Positions 36,896 to 44,938 are shown, numbered from the stretch's first letter. The stretch: DNA of 64,000 nt from Mycolicibacterium sp. TY81 (GCF_018326285.1 NZ_AP023362.1:744001-808000), one strand, 5' to 3'. Notes: a model not told the origin generated them from the letters alone. Translations and numbers: made by a program.

Positions 36896-38224
36896 ATGGC
36901 TGATCTTGTCGAACGTGTGCGGGACGTCCTGCCGTCGGTGCGTGCCGACCTGGAGGACCTGGTCCGTATCCAGTCCGTCTGGGCCGACCCGGCCCGGCAC
37001 GCCGAGGTGCACCGCAGCGCCGCGCTGACCGCAAAGCTGTTGTCCGAGGCGGGCTTCGGTGAGGTGCACATCGTCCACGAGGGCGGGGCGCCGGCCGTCA
37101 TCGCACGTCATCCGGCGCCAGAAGGAGCCCCGACCGTGCTGCTCTACGCGCACCACGACGTGCAGCCCGAGGGCGACGCCGCACAGTGGGACTCCGATCC
37201 TTTCGAACCCACCGAGCGCGACGGCCGGCTCTATGGCCGGGGCAGTGCCGACGACAAGGCCGGTATCGCCGTCCACCTGGCCGCCATGCGGGCCCACGGC
37301 GGCAACCCGCCCGTCGGCGTGACGGTTTTCGTTGAGGGCGAAGAGGAATCGGGCTCGCCGTCGCTCGGCGCCCTACTGGCCGCGCATCGCGACCTGCTGG
37401 CCGCCGACGTCATCGTCATCGCCGACTCGGACAACTGGAGCACCGAGATGCCCGCGTTGACGGTGTCGTTGCGCGGGCTGGTCGACTGCGTGGTCGAGGT
37501 GGCGACGCTGGATCATGGGCTGCACTCGGGCATCTGGGGCGGCGTGGTGCCCGATGCGCTGAGTGCCCTCGTGCGGTTGTTGGCCACCTTGCATGACGAC
37601 GACGGCAACGTCGCGGTCGAAGGGTTGTACGAGGGCACCGCCGCCGACGTCGACCGGGGCCCGGACTGGGTCGCGGCTGAGACCGGCATGCTCGAGGGCG
37701 TGCAACAGATCGGTTCCGGCTCTGTGGTGCAACGACTTTGGGCCAAGCCGGCCATCACCGTCATCGGCATCGACACCACATCGATCGCGAAGGCGTCGAA
37801 CACGCTGATACCGCGGGCGCGGGCCAAGGTCAGCATGCGCGTCGCTCCAGGTGGGGACGCGCTGGCGCATCTGGCCGCGCTGACCCGGCACCTGGAGAGC
37901 CACGCGCCCTGGGGCGCCAAGGTCACCGTGACGCCGGGTGACGTCGGCCAGCCGTATGCCATCGACGCCAGCGGCCCGGTGTACGACGCGGCGCGGTCGG
38001 CCTTCACACAGGCGTGGGGTGTTGCCCCGGTGGACATGGGGATGGGCGGGTCGATCCCGTTCATCGCCGAGTTCGCCGAGACCTTCCCCGACGCAACGAT
38101 TCTCGTGACGGGCGTCGAGGACCCCGGCACGCAGGCGCACAGCATCAACGAGAGCCTGCACCTGGGCGTGCTCGAGAAAGCGGCGATCTCCGAGGCGCTG
38201 TTGTTGGCCGCCCTCGGGCGTTAG
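36896..38224 (+). CDS. M20-family metallopeptidase (Rv2522c homologue)
   Basis: A 442-aa dipeptidase-like protein. The metal sites are visible: VLLYAHHDVQP (His-Asp), GRGSADDKAG (bridging Asp), VEGEEESGSP (catalytic Glu pair), IADSDN and the C-terminal His in TQAHSINESLHL. The insertion domain (dimerisation) includes DHGLHSGIWGG. The family hydrolyses dipeptides or acylated amino acids in the cytosol. In M. tuberculosis Rv2522c follows acpS; here one extra gene intervenes. ATG 36896 was chosen from MADLVERVRDVLP; upstream frame is unlikely to be coding. Confidence 0.93.
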   Translation: MADLVERVRDVLPSVRADLEDLVRIQSVWADPARHAEVHRSAALTAKLLSEAGFGEVHIVHEGGAPAVIARHPAPEGAPTVLLYAHHDVQPEGDAAQWDSDPFEPTERDGRLYGRGSADDKAGIAVHLAAMRAHGGNPPVGVTVFVEGEEESGSPSLGALLAAHRDLLAADVIVIADSDNWSTEMPALTVSLRGLVDCVVEVATLDHGLHSGIWGGVVPDALSALVRLLATLHDDDGNVAVEGLYEGTAADVDRGPDWVAAETGMLEGVQQIGSGSVVQRLWAKPAITVIGIDTTSIAKASNTLIPRARAKVSMRVAPGGDALAHLAALTRHLESHAPWGAKVTVTPGDVGQPYAIDASGPVYDAARSAFTQAWGVAPVDMGMGGSIPFIAEFAETFPDATILVTGVEDPGTQAHSINESLHLGVLEKAAISEALLLAALGR

Positions 38225-38230
38225 TGCATC

Positions 38231-38287
38231 GAGCGTGGGGGTTTACGTGAAAAATCCGTCAGATCTCCGCGTAAACCCCCCACGCTC
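38231..38287. terminator. Large hairpin between convergent genes
   Basis: GAGCGTGGGGGTTTACG (38231-38247) pairs with CGTAAACCCCCCACGCTC (38270-38287), perfect apart from one bulged C. The 22-nt loop separates the arms. It sits 6 bases after the peptidase stop and 10 bases before the convergent amidohydrolase stop; probably a bidirectional terminator. Confidence 0.7.
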
Positions 38288-38297
38288 GGCATCGGCG

Positions 38298-39566
38298 CTA
38301 GAACGACTCGGGGTCTTTTTGTACCGACTCGGGCACCGGGTGGTGGTAGAGCCGAGAGGCGTTCTCCCAGGTGATCTTTCGAATGACGTCTGCGGGCAGG
38401 TCGCCGATCTCTTCGTGGATGGTCGCCTGTGTGTGCGGCCAGGTCGAGTCGCAATGCGGGTAGTCGGCTTCGAGCATGATGTTGTCGACGCCGATGCGGT
38501 CGCGCTGCACGAACGACGACTGGTCTTCCACCGCGCAGAACCAGAAGTTGCGGGTGAAAACCTCGGCCGGGGTGAGCTTTTCGCCGAGCCGTTGCCAGGT
38601 GCCGTACATCGAGTGGTAGCTGAGCATGTGGTCGAGCCGGTCCAGCAGCCCGGCGACCCAGCCGATACCGCCCTCGGACAGGCAAATCTTGAGATCCGGG
38701 AACCGGCTGGGCAGACCGGAATACAGCCAGTCGACGGCCGCCGAGATGGCGTAGGCGAAGAACAGCACGCCCTGCACGTCCGGCGGCGCGTCCGGCGTGG
38801 TCGAGGGGGAGGAGCCCGACGACCCGATGTGCAGGTTGACGACCGTGCCGGTCTCGGCGCAGGCCGCCATCATGGGGTCCCAGTAGCCCGAGTGGATCGT
38901 CGGCAGGCCCAGCATCGCCGGGTTCTCGCTGAAAGTCATGGCGTGGAAGCCGCGTTCAGCGTTCTCGTAGATCATCTTGGCGCCGACTTCGGGGTCCAGC
39001 AGCCAGGGCAACTGACAGGGGATGATCCGGTCGGGGTACGAGCCGGCCCACACGTCGAAGTGCCAGTCGTTCCAGGCCCGCACCGAGGCCATCGCCAGGT
39101 CGCGATCGGTGGTGACCTGCTGCAGGCGCTGGCCGGCGAATCCCGGCAGGAACGACGGGAAGTTCAGCGAGGCGTACACCCCGTTGAGGTCCATGTCGCG
39201 CACGCGTTCGTGGATATCCCATGCGCCCCGGCGCATTTCGTCGAACCGGACCGGCTCGAAGCCGTACTCGGATACCGGACGGCCGACCACGGCGTTGAAC
39301 CCGACGTTGGGTAGTTCCTGGCCGTCGTACACCCAGGTCTGGCCGCCGCCCGCGGTGTCGACGACCCGCGGAGCCCGGTCGGCGAACTTGCTCGGCAGTC
39401 GCCCGGTGAAGGTGTCGGGCGGCTCGACGATGTGGTCGTCGACCGAGATCACCGTGTAGCGGCGCGGAGCACGCGGCGGGTCGGGCAGCAGTGTGACGGT
39501 ACGGTCCGCGCCCGTCTTGGCGACGGTGAAATCGAGGTTGGCGGCCAGATCGTCAATGGATTTCAT
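38298..39566 (-). CDS. Amidohydrolase 2 family protein
   Basis: A 422-aa TIM-barrel protein. It opens with YTVISVDDHIVEPPDTFTGRLP, where DxH replaces the usual HxH, and carries TVVNLHIGSSG and ICLSEGGIGWVAGLLDRLDH. The terminal metal-type Asp is in IMLEADYPHCDSTWPHTQ. This is the large actinobacterial amidohydrolase-2 group often found in acyl-CoA and aromatic catabolic clusters. It is the last gene of the operon with the class II aldolase (15-bp gap) and the acyl-CoA synthetase. Likely hydrolyses or decarboxylates a pathway intermediate; the substrate is unknown. Confidence 0.85.
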   Translation of the reverse strand: MKSIDDLAANLDFTVAKTGADRTVTLLPDPPRAPRRYTVISVDDHIVEPPDTFTGRLPSKFADRAPRVVDTAGGGQTWVYDGQELPNVGFNAVVGRPVSEYGFEPVRFDEMRRGAWDIHERVRDMDLNGVYASLNFPSFLPGFAGQRLQQVTTDRDLAMASVRAWNDWHFDVWAGSYPDRIIPCQLPWLLDPEVGAKMIYENAERGFHAMTFSENPAMLGLPTIHSGYWDPMMAACAETGTVVNLHIGSSGSSPSTTPDAPPDVQGVLFFAYAISAAVDWLYSGLPSRFPDLKICLSEGGIGWVAGLLDRLDHMLSYHSMYGTWQRLGEKLTPAEVFTRNFWFCAVEDQSSFVQRDRIGVDNIMLEADYPHCDSTWPHTQATIHEEIGDLPADVIRKITWENASRLYHHPVPESVQKDPESF

Positions 39567-39581
39567 GTGGTACCAACGCCT

Positions 39582-40358
39582 TTACTGGAGAACGGACGGA
39601 TCGGATTTGATGGTCAGGCGGGCAGCGCCGGCCCAGTACACGTCAGCCGCGCGCTCGATCAGGGAGGACTTCATGCCGACCATGTCGGACCACTTCATCT
39701 CGCTCGGCTTCAGGCCCGTCAGCAGGACGTCGTAGGCCAGCTTGCAGACCCGCTCGATCGAGGCGGCCCGGTACACCGCCTCGGCGAGGTTGCGGCCCGT
39801 GGCGATGACGCCGTGGTTGGCCAGGATGGTCGTGTTCGCCGAGCCGATCCGGGCCGCCAATTCGGCTGCGCGGGAAGGGCTGTCGACTTCGCCGTCGTAT
39901 TCGTCGACGAGGCAGAGGTCGTCCAGGAACAGCGATCCGGTCTGGTGGACCAACTCCGGCAACCGGCCCAATGCTGCCAGCACGCACACGTAGTAGGGGT
40001 GGTTGTGGATCACGACGCGCGCGTCGGGGCGGGCGCGGTGCAGCTCGGTGTGGATGTGGATGGCCGGGGTGACGTCCCAGCGGCCCCGCTGTACGCGGGC
40101 GTCCTCGTCGACGACGCAGATGTCGGAGGCGGTGACCTCCTGCCACCACAGGCCCCACGGGTTGACGTACATGTCGGTCCGGTCGTCGGGCTGCCAGGTG
40201 ATGTGCCCCGCCAGATTCTCGGCGAAGCCGATGCTCGCGAGGTGCCGGAACGCGATGGCCATGGCCTGTTCGTCGGTGAGGTCGGCGCCGATCGGTGGTG
40301 TCACCGCCGGCGCCCAGACTTCAAGTCCGCCGCGGCGGGGCTTTTCAGCTGCGGTCAT
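39582..40358 (-). CDS. Class II aldolase/adducin family protein
   Basis: A 258-aa protein. Features of the zinc-dependent family are GFAENLAGHITW (substrate loop), IHIHTELHRARPDARVVIHNHPYYV (metal His residues HNH) and TTILANHGVIATGRNLAEAV (the third metal His). The catalytic Glu region is LVDEYDG. Members act as aldolases, epimerases or decarboxylases. It overlaps the synthetase stop by 14 bases and precedes the amidohydrolase, so it handles an intermediate of the same CoA-linked pathway; specificity cannot be assigned. Confidence 0.88.
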   Translation of the reverse strand: MTAAEKPRRGGLEVWAPAVTPPIGADLTDEQAMAIAFRHLASIGFAENLAGHITWQPDDRTDMYVNPWGLWWQEVTASDICVVDEDARVQRGRWDVTPAIHIHTELHRARPDARVVIHNHPYYVCVLAALGRLPELVHQTGSLFLDDLCLVDEYDGEVDSPSRAAELAARIGSANTTILANHGVIATGRNLAEAVYRAASIERVCKLAYDVLLTGLKPSEMKWSDMVGMKSSLIERAADVYWAGAARLTIKSDPSVLQ

Positions 40359-41940
40359 GACCGTCTCCCATCCGGGCGCGGATATCTTCGCGGAGTTGGC
40401 CTTTGGCGACCTTGCCGCCCGAGGATCGGGGGAGTTCGTCGACCACGATCAGCCGCTCGGGCAGCAGTTCCTTCGAAACGTCCTGCGCGAGCAGGTGCGT
40501 GCACAGCTCGGCGAGCTCCAGCGCCGCCGCGCCGATCAGTTCGACGTAGACACAGACCTTTTCGCCGAACACCGGATCAGGCATGGCGACCGCGGCGGCC
40601 AGACCGACCGCGGGGTGCGTCATCACGACGTCCTCGACCTGGGCCGCGCTGATGTTCTTGCCGCCGCGCACGATGAAGTCGGACGTGCGGCCCGTCACCC
40701 GCAGGTAGCCGTCGGCGTCGATTTCGCAGATGTCTCCCATCCGCATCCAGCCGTCGGCGGTGAAGAGTTTGTCGTGGTCGGTGCCGCCCAGGTAGCCGAG
40801 ACTGGTGGCCGGGCCGCGGCAGGCGGGCTGGCCCCGGCCGGTGTCGGTGACGTCGGTGTCCCCGTCGAAGAGGCGGACGGCCATATCGGCGACGATCCGG
40901 CCGCCGGTGCGCAGCCGGTGCTCGAGCGAGTCGTGCACCGTGGTGCCGCTGAGCAGGCCCGTCTCGTTGGAGCCGTAGAACTGCAGAATCGTTGCGCCGG
41001 TCAGCTTTTCGAACTCGTGTGCGGGCCGGTACGGCAGGGCCTCGCCGCCGGTGAACACCACCCGCAGCGAGCTCAGGTCGTACTCGCGGGCCACCGGGTC
41101 GGCCATGATCATGGTCAATTGGGTACTGACACAACACAACACGGTGACCTTGTGCTGTTCGATGGCCGCGCACGCCGCGGCGACGGTGAACCGGTCCAGC
41201 AGGACGTTGGTGGTGCCCAACAGAATCGGGGTGATGTGGGTGGTCCACAGCCCGAAGCCGAACGGGGTCGGGATGACGGGGAGGAACACGTCGTCGGACG
41301 TCAGCAGGCCGTTGGCGACCGCTTGCTGATGGAAGTAATACCAACGGTTCTGGGTGTGCACGACGCATTTCGGTAGCCCAGTGGTGCCCGACGTCGAGTT
41401 GATGAGGAAGACGTCGTCGGCGCCCAGTTGGGCCTCGGGGCTCAGGTCCGTGGAGTCCGTACCGACGGACAGTTCATCGAGCGTCAGTAGCGGGCAGCCG
41501 ATGGCGCCGGCCACGGTGTGGGCTTGGGCCTGGCGCGGGGGATCGGTGACCAGCAGCCTGGGTTCGGCGCTCTGCAGGATGGCTGTCACTTCTCGGATTC
41601 CGGCGCGTGCTCCGACGCCGACGACCACCGCACCACAGCGCTCGATGGCGACGAACAGCACGTGAATGGCCGTGGTGTCGCCATGCCACACCGCGATCCG
41701 GTCCCCGGGGCGCACGCCCGCGCCGGCCAGCTGACCGGCCAAAGTGGTTGCCGCGGCATCGAATTGACGCCAGGTCAGCGACCGGTCCGGGTGATCAACA
41801 TATGCGACGCGATCCGGGGTGCGAGCGGCGTTGGCGCGTACGGCATCCGAGATCGTGGAGTCGGTCCACCAACCATTGGCATGGAAGCGTGCGACGTCCT
41901 CGGCGGTGAATGCCGGCGAACTCGTGACCGCCATGTCCAT
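40345..41940 (-). CDS. AMP-dependent acyl-CoA synthetase/ligase
   Basis: A 531-aa adenylate-forming enzyme. The P-loop-like motif is INSTSGTTGLPKCVVHT, followed by ILQFYGSNETGLLSG, GWMRMGDICEIDADGYLRVTGR and the C-terminal lid Lys in RSSGGKVAKGQLRE. It activates an organic acid as acyl-AMP and then acyl-CoA. ATG 41940 was chosen because GGAGG sits 8 bases upstream; the track start is 30 bases further out. First gene of the three-gene catabolic operon, with a good SigA-like promoter and a GntR gene directly upstream. Confidence 0.93.
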   Translation of the reverse strand: MDMAVTSSPAFTAEDVARFHANGWWTDSTISDAVRANAARTPDRVAYVDHPDRSLTWRQFDAAATTLAGQLAGAGVRPGDRIAVWHGDTTAIHVLFVAIERCGAVVVGVGARAGIREVTAILQSAEPRLLVTDPPRQAQAHTVAGAIGCPLLTLDELSVGTDSTDLSPEAQLGADDVFLINSTSGTTGLPKCVVHTQNRWYYFHQQAVANGLLTSDDVFLPVIPTPFGFGLWTTHITPILLGTTNVLLDRFTVAAACAAIEQHKVTVLCCVSTQLTMIMADPVAREYDLSSLRVVFTGGEALPYRPAHEFEKLTGATILQFYGSNETGLLSGTTVHDSLEHRLRTGGRIVADMAVRLFDGDTDVTDTGRGQPACRGPATSLGYLGGTDHDKLFTADGWMRMGDICEIDADGYLRVTGRTSDFIVRGGKNISAAQVEDVVMTHPAVGLAAAVAMPDPVFGEKVCVYVELIGAAALELAELCTHLLAQDVSKELLPERLIVVDELPRSSGGKVAKGQLREDIRARMGDGHDRS

Positions 41941-41970
41941 CGTGGTCGCCTCCGCAGGCCGCATCTTCAA

Positions 41971-42001
41971 ATCATATGAAAATAAGCGTGCACATTGTCA
42001 A
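41971..42001 (-). promoter_or_regulatory. Promoter of the acyl-CoA synthetase operon
   Basis: Read on the minus strand, TTGACA (42001-41996) and TATGAT (41976-41971) are separated by 19 bp, in an A/T-rich island just upstream of the synthetase RBS. The symmetric TCATATGA overlaps the -10 and could be part of an operator for the adjacent GntR protein. Confidence 0.6.
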
Positions 42002-42005
42002 GGAT

Positions 42006-42776
42006 TCACGAAGATCGCGTGCGGGTGCGCACCATCGCCGGGTCGACCACGCCGGCCGAACCGGGGTAGTGCTGGGCATCGAGCAGATGCGTCGCGGCCA
42101 ATTCCCGCGCGCGTTCGGCATCGCCGGCTTCGATGGCATCGATCAGCGTGCGGTGATCGTCCAGTGCGGCCCGGCGCTCGTCGACCGGAATGCCGGCATG
42201 GTCGGTGAACTGCCGTGACCAGTTCAGCTCGTGCGACGACCACAGCTTCTCCAGGGCACCGGCGAGGATGATCATGGTCTCGTTCCCGCAGTGCTGCACC
42301 AGCGCCTCGTGAAAGCGCCGGCTCGCGGAGGTCACTGCCACCAGATCCTCGACAGACTCGACCGACTCGGCGTGGATCTGCCGAAGGACCGGCGCCACCG
42401 CGGTCTTGCGGTCGCTCCGCTGTGCGCACAACGCCGCACAGGCCGGCTCCACCTGCTGCAGCGCGGAGCCGACGTCGCCGAGGCTCACCTGGTTCGCGCC
42501 GAGAACCAAACCCATGGTGTAGGCCACGTTGCTCGCGCTCGGCCGGTGCACGACCGAGCCGCCGAGCTTGCCGCGGCGCACGCTGAGCAGGCCCTCGGCA
42601 TCCAGGATTCGGATCGCCTCGCGCAGCGACGGCTTGCTGATCGGAAACTCGGTCAGCAGTTCATCCTCGGTCGGCAGCACGCTGCCGTCGGGGAGGTCAC
42701 CGCTGAGGATGCGCCGGCGCAACTCATCGGCCACCTGCTCGGCGAGGCGGCGGAAACGGACGTCGGGCGCGGCCAC
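42006..42776 (-). CDS. GntR/FadR-type transcriptional regulator
   Basis: A 256-aa protein. The winged HTH reads LRRRILSGDLPDGSVLPTEDELLTEFPISKPSLREAIRILDAEGLLSVRRGKLGG. The FCD-type helical ligand domain follows, with a metal-type motif region (FHEALVQHCGNE and the later DDHRTLIDAIEAGDAERA...THL). It lies immediately upstream of the catabolic operon on the same strand, its stop 4 bases from the -35 element. It probably represses the operon and responds to an acid or acyl-CoA intermediate. Confidence 0.92.
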   Translation of the reverse strand: MAAPDVRFRRLAEQVADELRRRILSGDLPDGSVLPTEDELLTEFPISKPSLREAIRILDAEGLLSVRRGKLGGSVVHRPSASNVAYTMGLVLGANQVSLGDVGSALQQVEPACAALCAQRSDRKTAVAPVLRQIHAESVESVEDLVAVTSASRRFHEALVQHCGNETMIILAGALEKLWSSHELNWSRQFTDHAGIPVDERRAALDDHRTLIDAIEAGDAERARELAATHLLDAQHYPGSAGVVDPAMVRTRTRSS

Positions 42777-42840
42777 GGGTCGAGTGTGCCAGAGCGGGGC
42801 GCCAGGGTGGTCGAAGCCGGCGCCCGGTCTATCCGGTGTG

Positions 42841-42878
42841 GCCGGGGTACGAAACGCCGTACCCCGGCGCCGGGGTAC
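42841..42878. terminator. Overlapping alternative hairpins
   Basis: The arm GCCGGGGTAC occurs at 42841-42850 and 42869-42878, with its complement GTACCCCGGC between them at 42859-42868. The central copy can pair with either flank, giving an 11-bp stem with a 6-nt loop or a perfect 20-bp palindrome. It lies directly after the stop of the acidic-tail gene and before the GntR gene. Confidence 0.6.
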
Positions 42879-43117
42879 TACTCGTCGTCGTCCTCGTCGT
42901 CTTCGTCATCCTCGTCGAATTCCAGATCGAGCGGGTCTTCACTGTGCGGGTCGACGGAGTACTGCTGCCAGTAGGACGGGCTGAAGTAGATGGTGTCCGA
43001 ATGGTCGGCGTCTTCGCCGATCTGGACCCAGAGAATCTGGTCCTTTTCGCCATAGCTCAGCGCCTGGGGGTAGCGAATGCTGCTGTCGACGGTGCGGATG
43101 TGGATGTTGTGCGTCAC
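42878..43117 (-). CDS. Small protein with poly-acidic C-terminus
   Basis: A 79-aa protein from GTG 43117: THNIHIRTVDSSIRYPQ, then SYGEKDQILWVQIGEDAD and YFSPSYWQQYSVDP, ending in a run of about 15 Asp/Glu residues. The open frame extends further upstream, but that part is Arg-rich shadow sequence, and HNIHIRT looks like a natural start. The folded part is about 55 residues, and the acidic tail could mimic nucleic acid or bind cations. It has no recognised domain. It lies between bcp and the GntR gene on the same strand. Confidence 0.6.
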   Translation of the reverse strand: MTHNIHIRTVDSSIRYPQALSYGEKDQILWVQIGEDADHSDTIYFSPSYWQQYSVDPHSEDPLDLEFDEDDEDDEDDDE

Positions 43118-43277
43118 GCCAAAAGTCTTGCACCTGAACGTATCTGCGGCTGTTTGCGGAACGCCGGTGAAGACAACGATTAGCCGAATGGCCACGCAGC
43201 TGTCACGCGTGGTTGGGCGGGCCGCCACGCGGTGCCGGCTCGGCTCGTCCAGCCGGGAACCGTCGATGGCGCGGCTG

Positions 43278-43751
43278 TCAGACCGACAGGTCGCGCCGCA
43301 ACTTGGCCACGTGGCCCGTGGCCTTGACGTTGTACTGCGCGACCTCGATGTTGCCCTTCTCGTCCACGAGGAACGTCGAGCGGATGACGCCCTGCACGGT
43401 CTTGCCGTACATCGTCTTCTCACCGAAGGCGCCGTAGGCGGTGAGCACCTTGCGGTCGGGGTCCGATAGCAGCGGGAACGTCAGGCCCTCGTTGTCGCGG
43501 AACTTGGCGAGCTTCTCGGGCTTGTCGGGCGAGATGCCGATGACGTCGAGCCCGGCCTCGTTGAGTTCGGCCAGGCTGTCGCGGAAATCGCAGGCCTGCT
43601 TGGTGCAGCCCGGCGTCGAGGCCGCGGGGTAGAAGTACACGATGACCTTGCGGCCCTTGTAGTCCGACAGCTTCACGGTGTTGCCGTCGGCGTCGGGCAG
43701 GCTGAATGCGGGGGCTTTGTCGCCCACTTCGAGTCGCGGGGTCGGTGCCAC
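43278..43751 (-). CDS. bcp: Peroxiredoxin Bcp/PrxQ
   Basis: A 157-aa thiol peroxidase. It opens with RLEVGDKAPAFSLPDADG and carries the peroxidatic and resolving cysteines in FYPAASTPGCTKQACDFRD (the Cx4C pattern of PrxQ). VIRSTFLVDEKGNI forms the later strand. It reduces hydroperoxides using thioredoxin-type partners. GTG 43751 was chosen because GAAGGGA lies 7 bases upstream, and the length then equals that of the M. tuberculosis Bcp. It diverges from the DUF3618 gene, as in the fas-region order of M. tuberculosis. Confidence 0.94.
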   Translation of the reverse strand: MAPTPRLEVGDKAPAFSLPDADGNTVKLSDYKGRKVIVYFYPAASTPGCTKQACDFRDSLAELNEAGLDVIGISPDKPEKLAKFRDNEGLTFPLLSDPDRKVLTAYGAFGEKTMYGKTVQGVIRSTFLVDEKGNIEVAQYNVKATGHVAKLRRDLSV

Positions 43752-43842
43752 CGGGAGGTCCCTTCTGTCGGCCAGGCGTTGCTGTTGCGGCAAGCTGCTC
43801 TAGGGTAGAGCGCCTAGGAGCAACGCGAGCTGGAGGGCTGAA

Positions 43843-44067
43843 GTGGCTGACCGGAATCCTGACGAGATCAAGCAGGAAATCGATCGTGCACGCGATCAGT
43901 TGGCGTTGACGGTGGACGCCCTCGCGGAGCGGGCGAACCCCCAGCGACTGGCCGACGACGCCAAGGCCAAGGCCATCGCGATCGCGTCCAAGCCCGCGGT
44001 CATCGCTACGTTCGCCGGACTCGGCGTTGTGGTGCTGGTGGTGGTTATCCGCAAGATCCGCGGATAA
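43843..44067 (+). CDS. DUF3618 small membrane protein (Rv2520c homologue)
   Basis: A 74-aa protein. The N-terminal half is a charged helix with the family motif DEIKQEIDRARDQLALTVDALAERANP, and the C-terminal half is a single transmembrane helix (AVIATFAGLGVVVLVVVIRKIRG). The helix-plus-anchor design suggests a membrane-attached coiled-coil. It has GGAGGG upstream of the GTG. It diverges from bcp, matching the bcp-Rv2520c arrangement. Function unknown. Confidence 0.88.
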   Translation: MADRNPDEIKQEIDRARDQLALTVDALAERANPQRLADDAKAKAIAIASKPAVIATFAGLGVVVLVVVIRKIRG

Positions 44068-44076
44068 CGCGACTTT

Positions 44077-44241
44077 CTAGTTCCCGCGGCGCGGCGTCAG
44101 CCAGCCTGGCAGCCAGCTGCGCGGGGGATTCGCGACCCGGCCCAGCCGGGTGCAGTTACGGACGATGACCGGGGTGCCGTCGGCTGCTGCCGCCACGTCG
44201 GCGCTCGGCGCCGCGTAGGTCGCACCGGCGATGGGTGTCAT
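44077..44241 (-). CDS. 54-aa hypothetical protein
   Basis: An ATG at 44241 with an excellent RBS (GAAGGGAG, 7 bases from the ATG) opens a 54-codon frame ending at a TAG. The product begins MTPIAGATYAAPSADVAA and ends in SWLPGWLTPRRGN, with a single Cys in VRNCTRLG. The Trp/Pro-rich, basic C-terminus is distinctive. A TATGAT -10-like box lies about 45 bases upstream (44284-44289). It converges on the DUF3618 gene with 9 bases between the stops. No homologue is recognised, but start signal and composition support a real small gene. Confidence 0.55.
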   Translation of the reverse strand: MTPIAGATYAAPSADVAAAADGTPVIVRNCTRLGRVANPPRSWLPGWLTPRRGN

Positions 44242-44649
44242 CAGCTAACTCCCTTCAGTCATCGTCACTTACATTTCTACACCATCATACGCGGTTTCAG
44301 CTAACTTTGTTTTTCGGTGGCTCGTCACAAAATTGCAGGTCTATGTGATTTCTGACGGGTTTTGGCATCAGGCCGCTATTGACGATTGTGTGTGGATACA
44401 GGATCTTGACAGGTGTGCATTGGCTACTGTTCGGCCGGGATTCGCTGTGGTGGTGCGGGTTTCGGCCGGGTCCGGTGGTGCGCAGGTGGGCGGCGAGTCC
44501 ATCGCGTGTGATGTTGGACACCTCCAGGGCTGCGTGGAGGGTCCATCGGGCCGTCCGACCCGGTGGGGATACCCGCGATCGGGGCCCGAAAACCCCGCTG
44601 ACCATACGATTTCACCCTGCGGCCATCGGGCTGTTAAGGTCTCTCTCGC
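44242..44649. other. Non-coding region before tRNA-Lys
   Basis: About 400 bp without a convincing gene. The first 170 bp (about 44250-44420) are clearly A/T-richer than the rest of the window and hold the promoter of the 54-aa gene. The last 50 bp presumably contain the tRNA-Lys promoter (a TAAGGT box at about 44635). Confidence 0.4.
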
Positions 44650-44722
<73 letters not shown>

Positions 44723-44728
44723 CAGATG

Positions 44729-44760
44729 CGAAAGCCCCCTCCTTCGGGAGGGGGCTTTCG
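44729..44760 (+). terminator. tRNA-Lys terminator
   Basis: CGAAAGCCCCCTCC (44729-44742) and GGAGGGGGCTTTCG (44747-44760) form a perfect 14-bp stem closed by a TTCG tetraloop. Only a weak T-run (tcgttt) follows. Confidence 0.9.
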
Positions 44761-44860
44761 TCGTTTGCGGGCCGGCTCTACGCCATCGCCGCAGCGTCAA
44801 CGCCGGCTTGGCGACGCCAATGGCGGTGGTGTCGCCGAAAACCCAAGCGGCAGAACATCA

Positions 44861-44875
44861 TTACCTGCCAAGTAA
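44861..44875. promoter_or_regulatory. Palindromic site upstream of the SnoaL-like gene
   Basis: TTACCTGCCAAGTAA is a 15-bp palindrome with one mismatched pair, 63 bp before the SnoaL-like start. It looks like a HxlR/TetR/MarR-type operator. No regulator gene is adjacent, so the binding protein is unknown. Confidence 0.4.
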
Positions 44876-44938
44876 TCGACTTGCCTCGTTTTGGCCGCCA
44901 AGCTTTGAGCTGACCACCCCGACACGAAAGAGGTCAGC

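Noticed and set aside
42836..43183. Plus-strand frame opposite the acidic-tail gene
   Set aside because: It starts inside a hairpin and its Val-rich run is the complement of the Asp/Glu codons.
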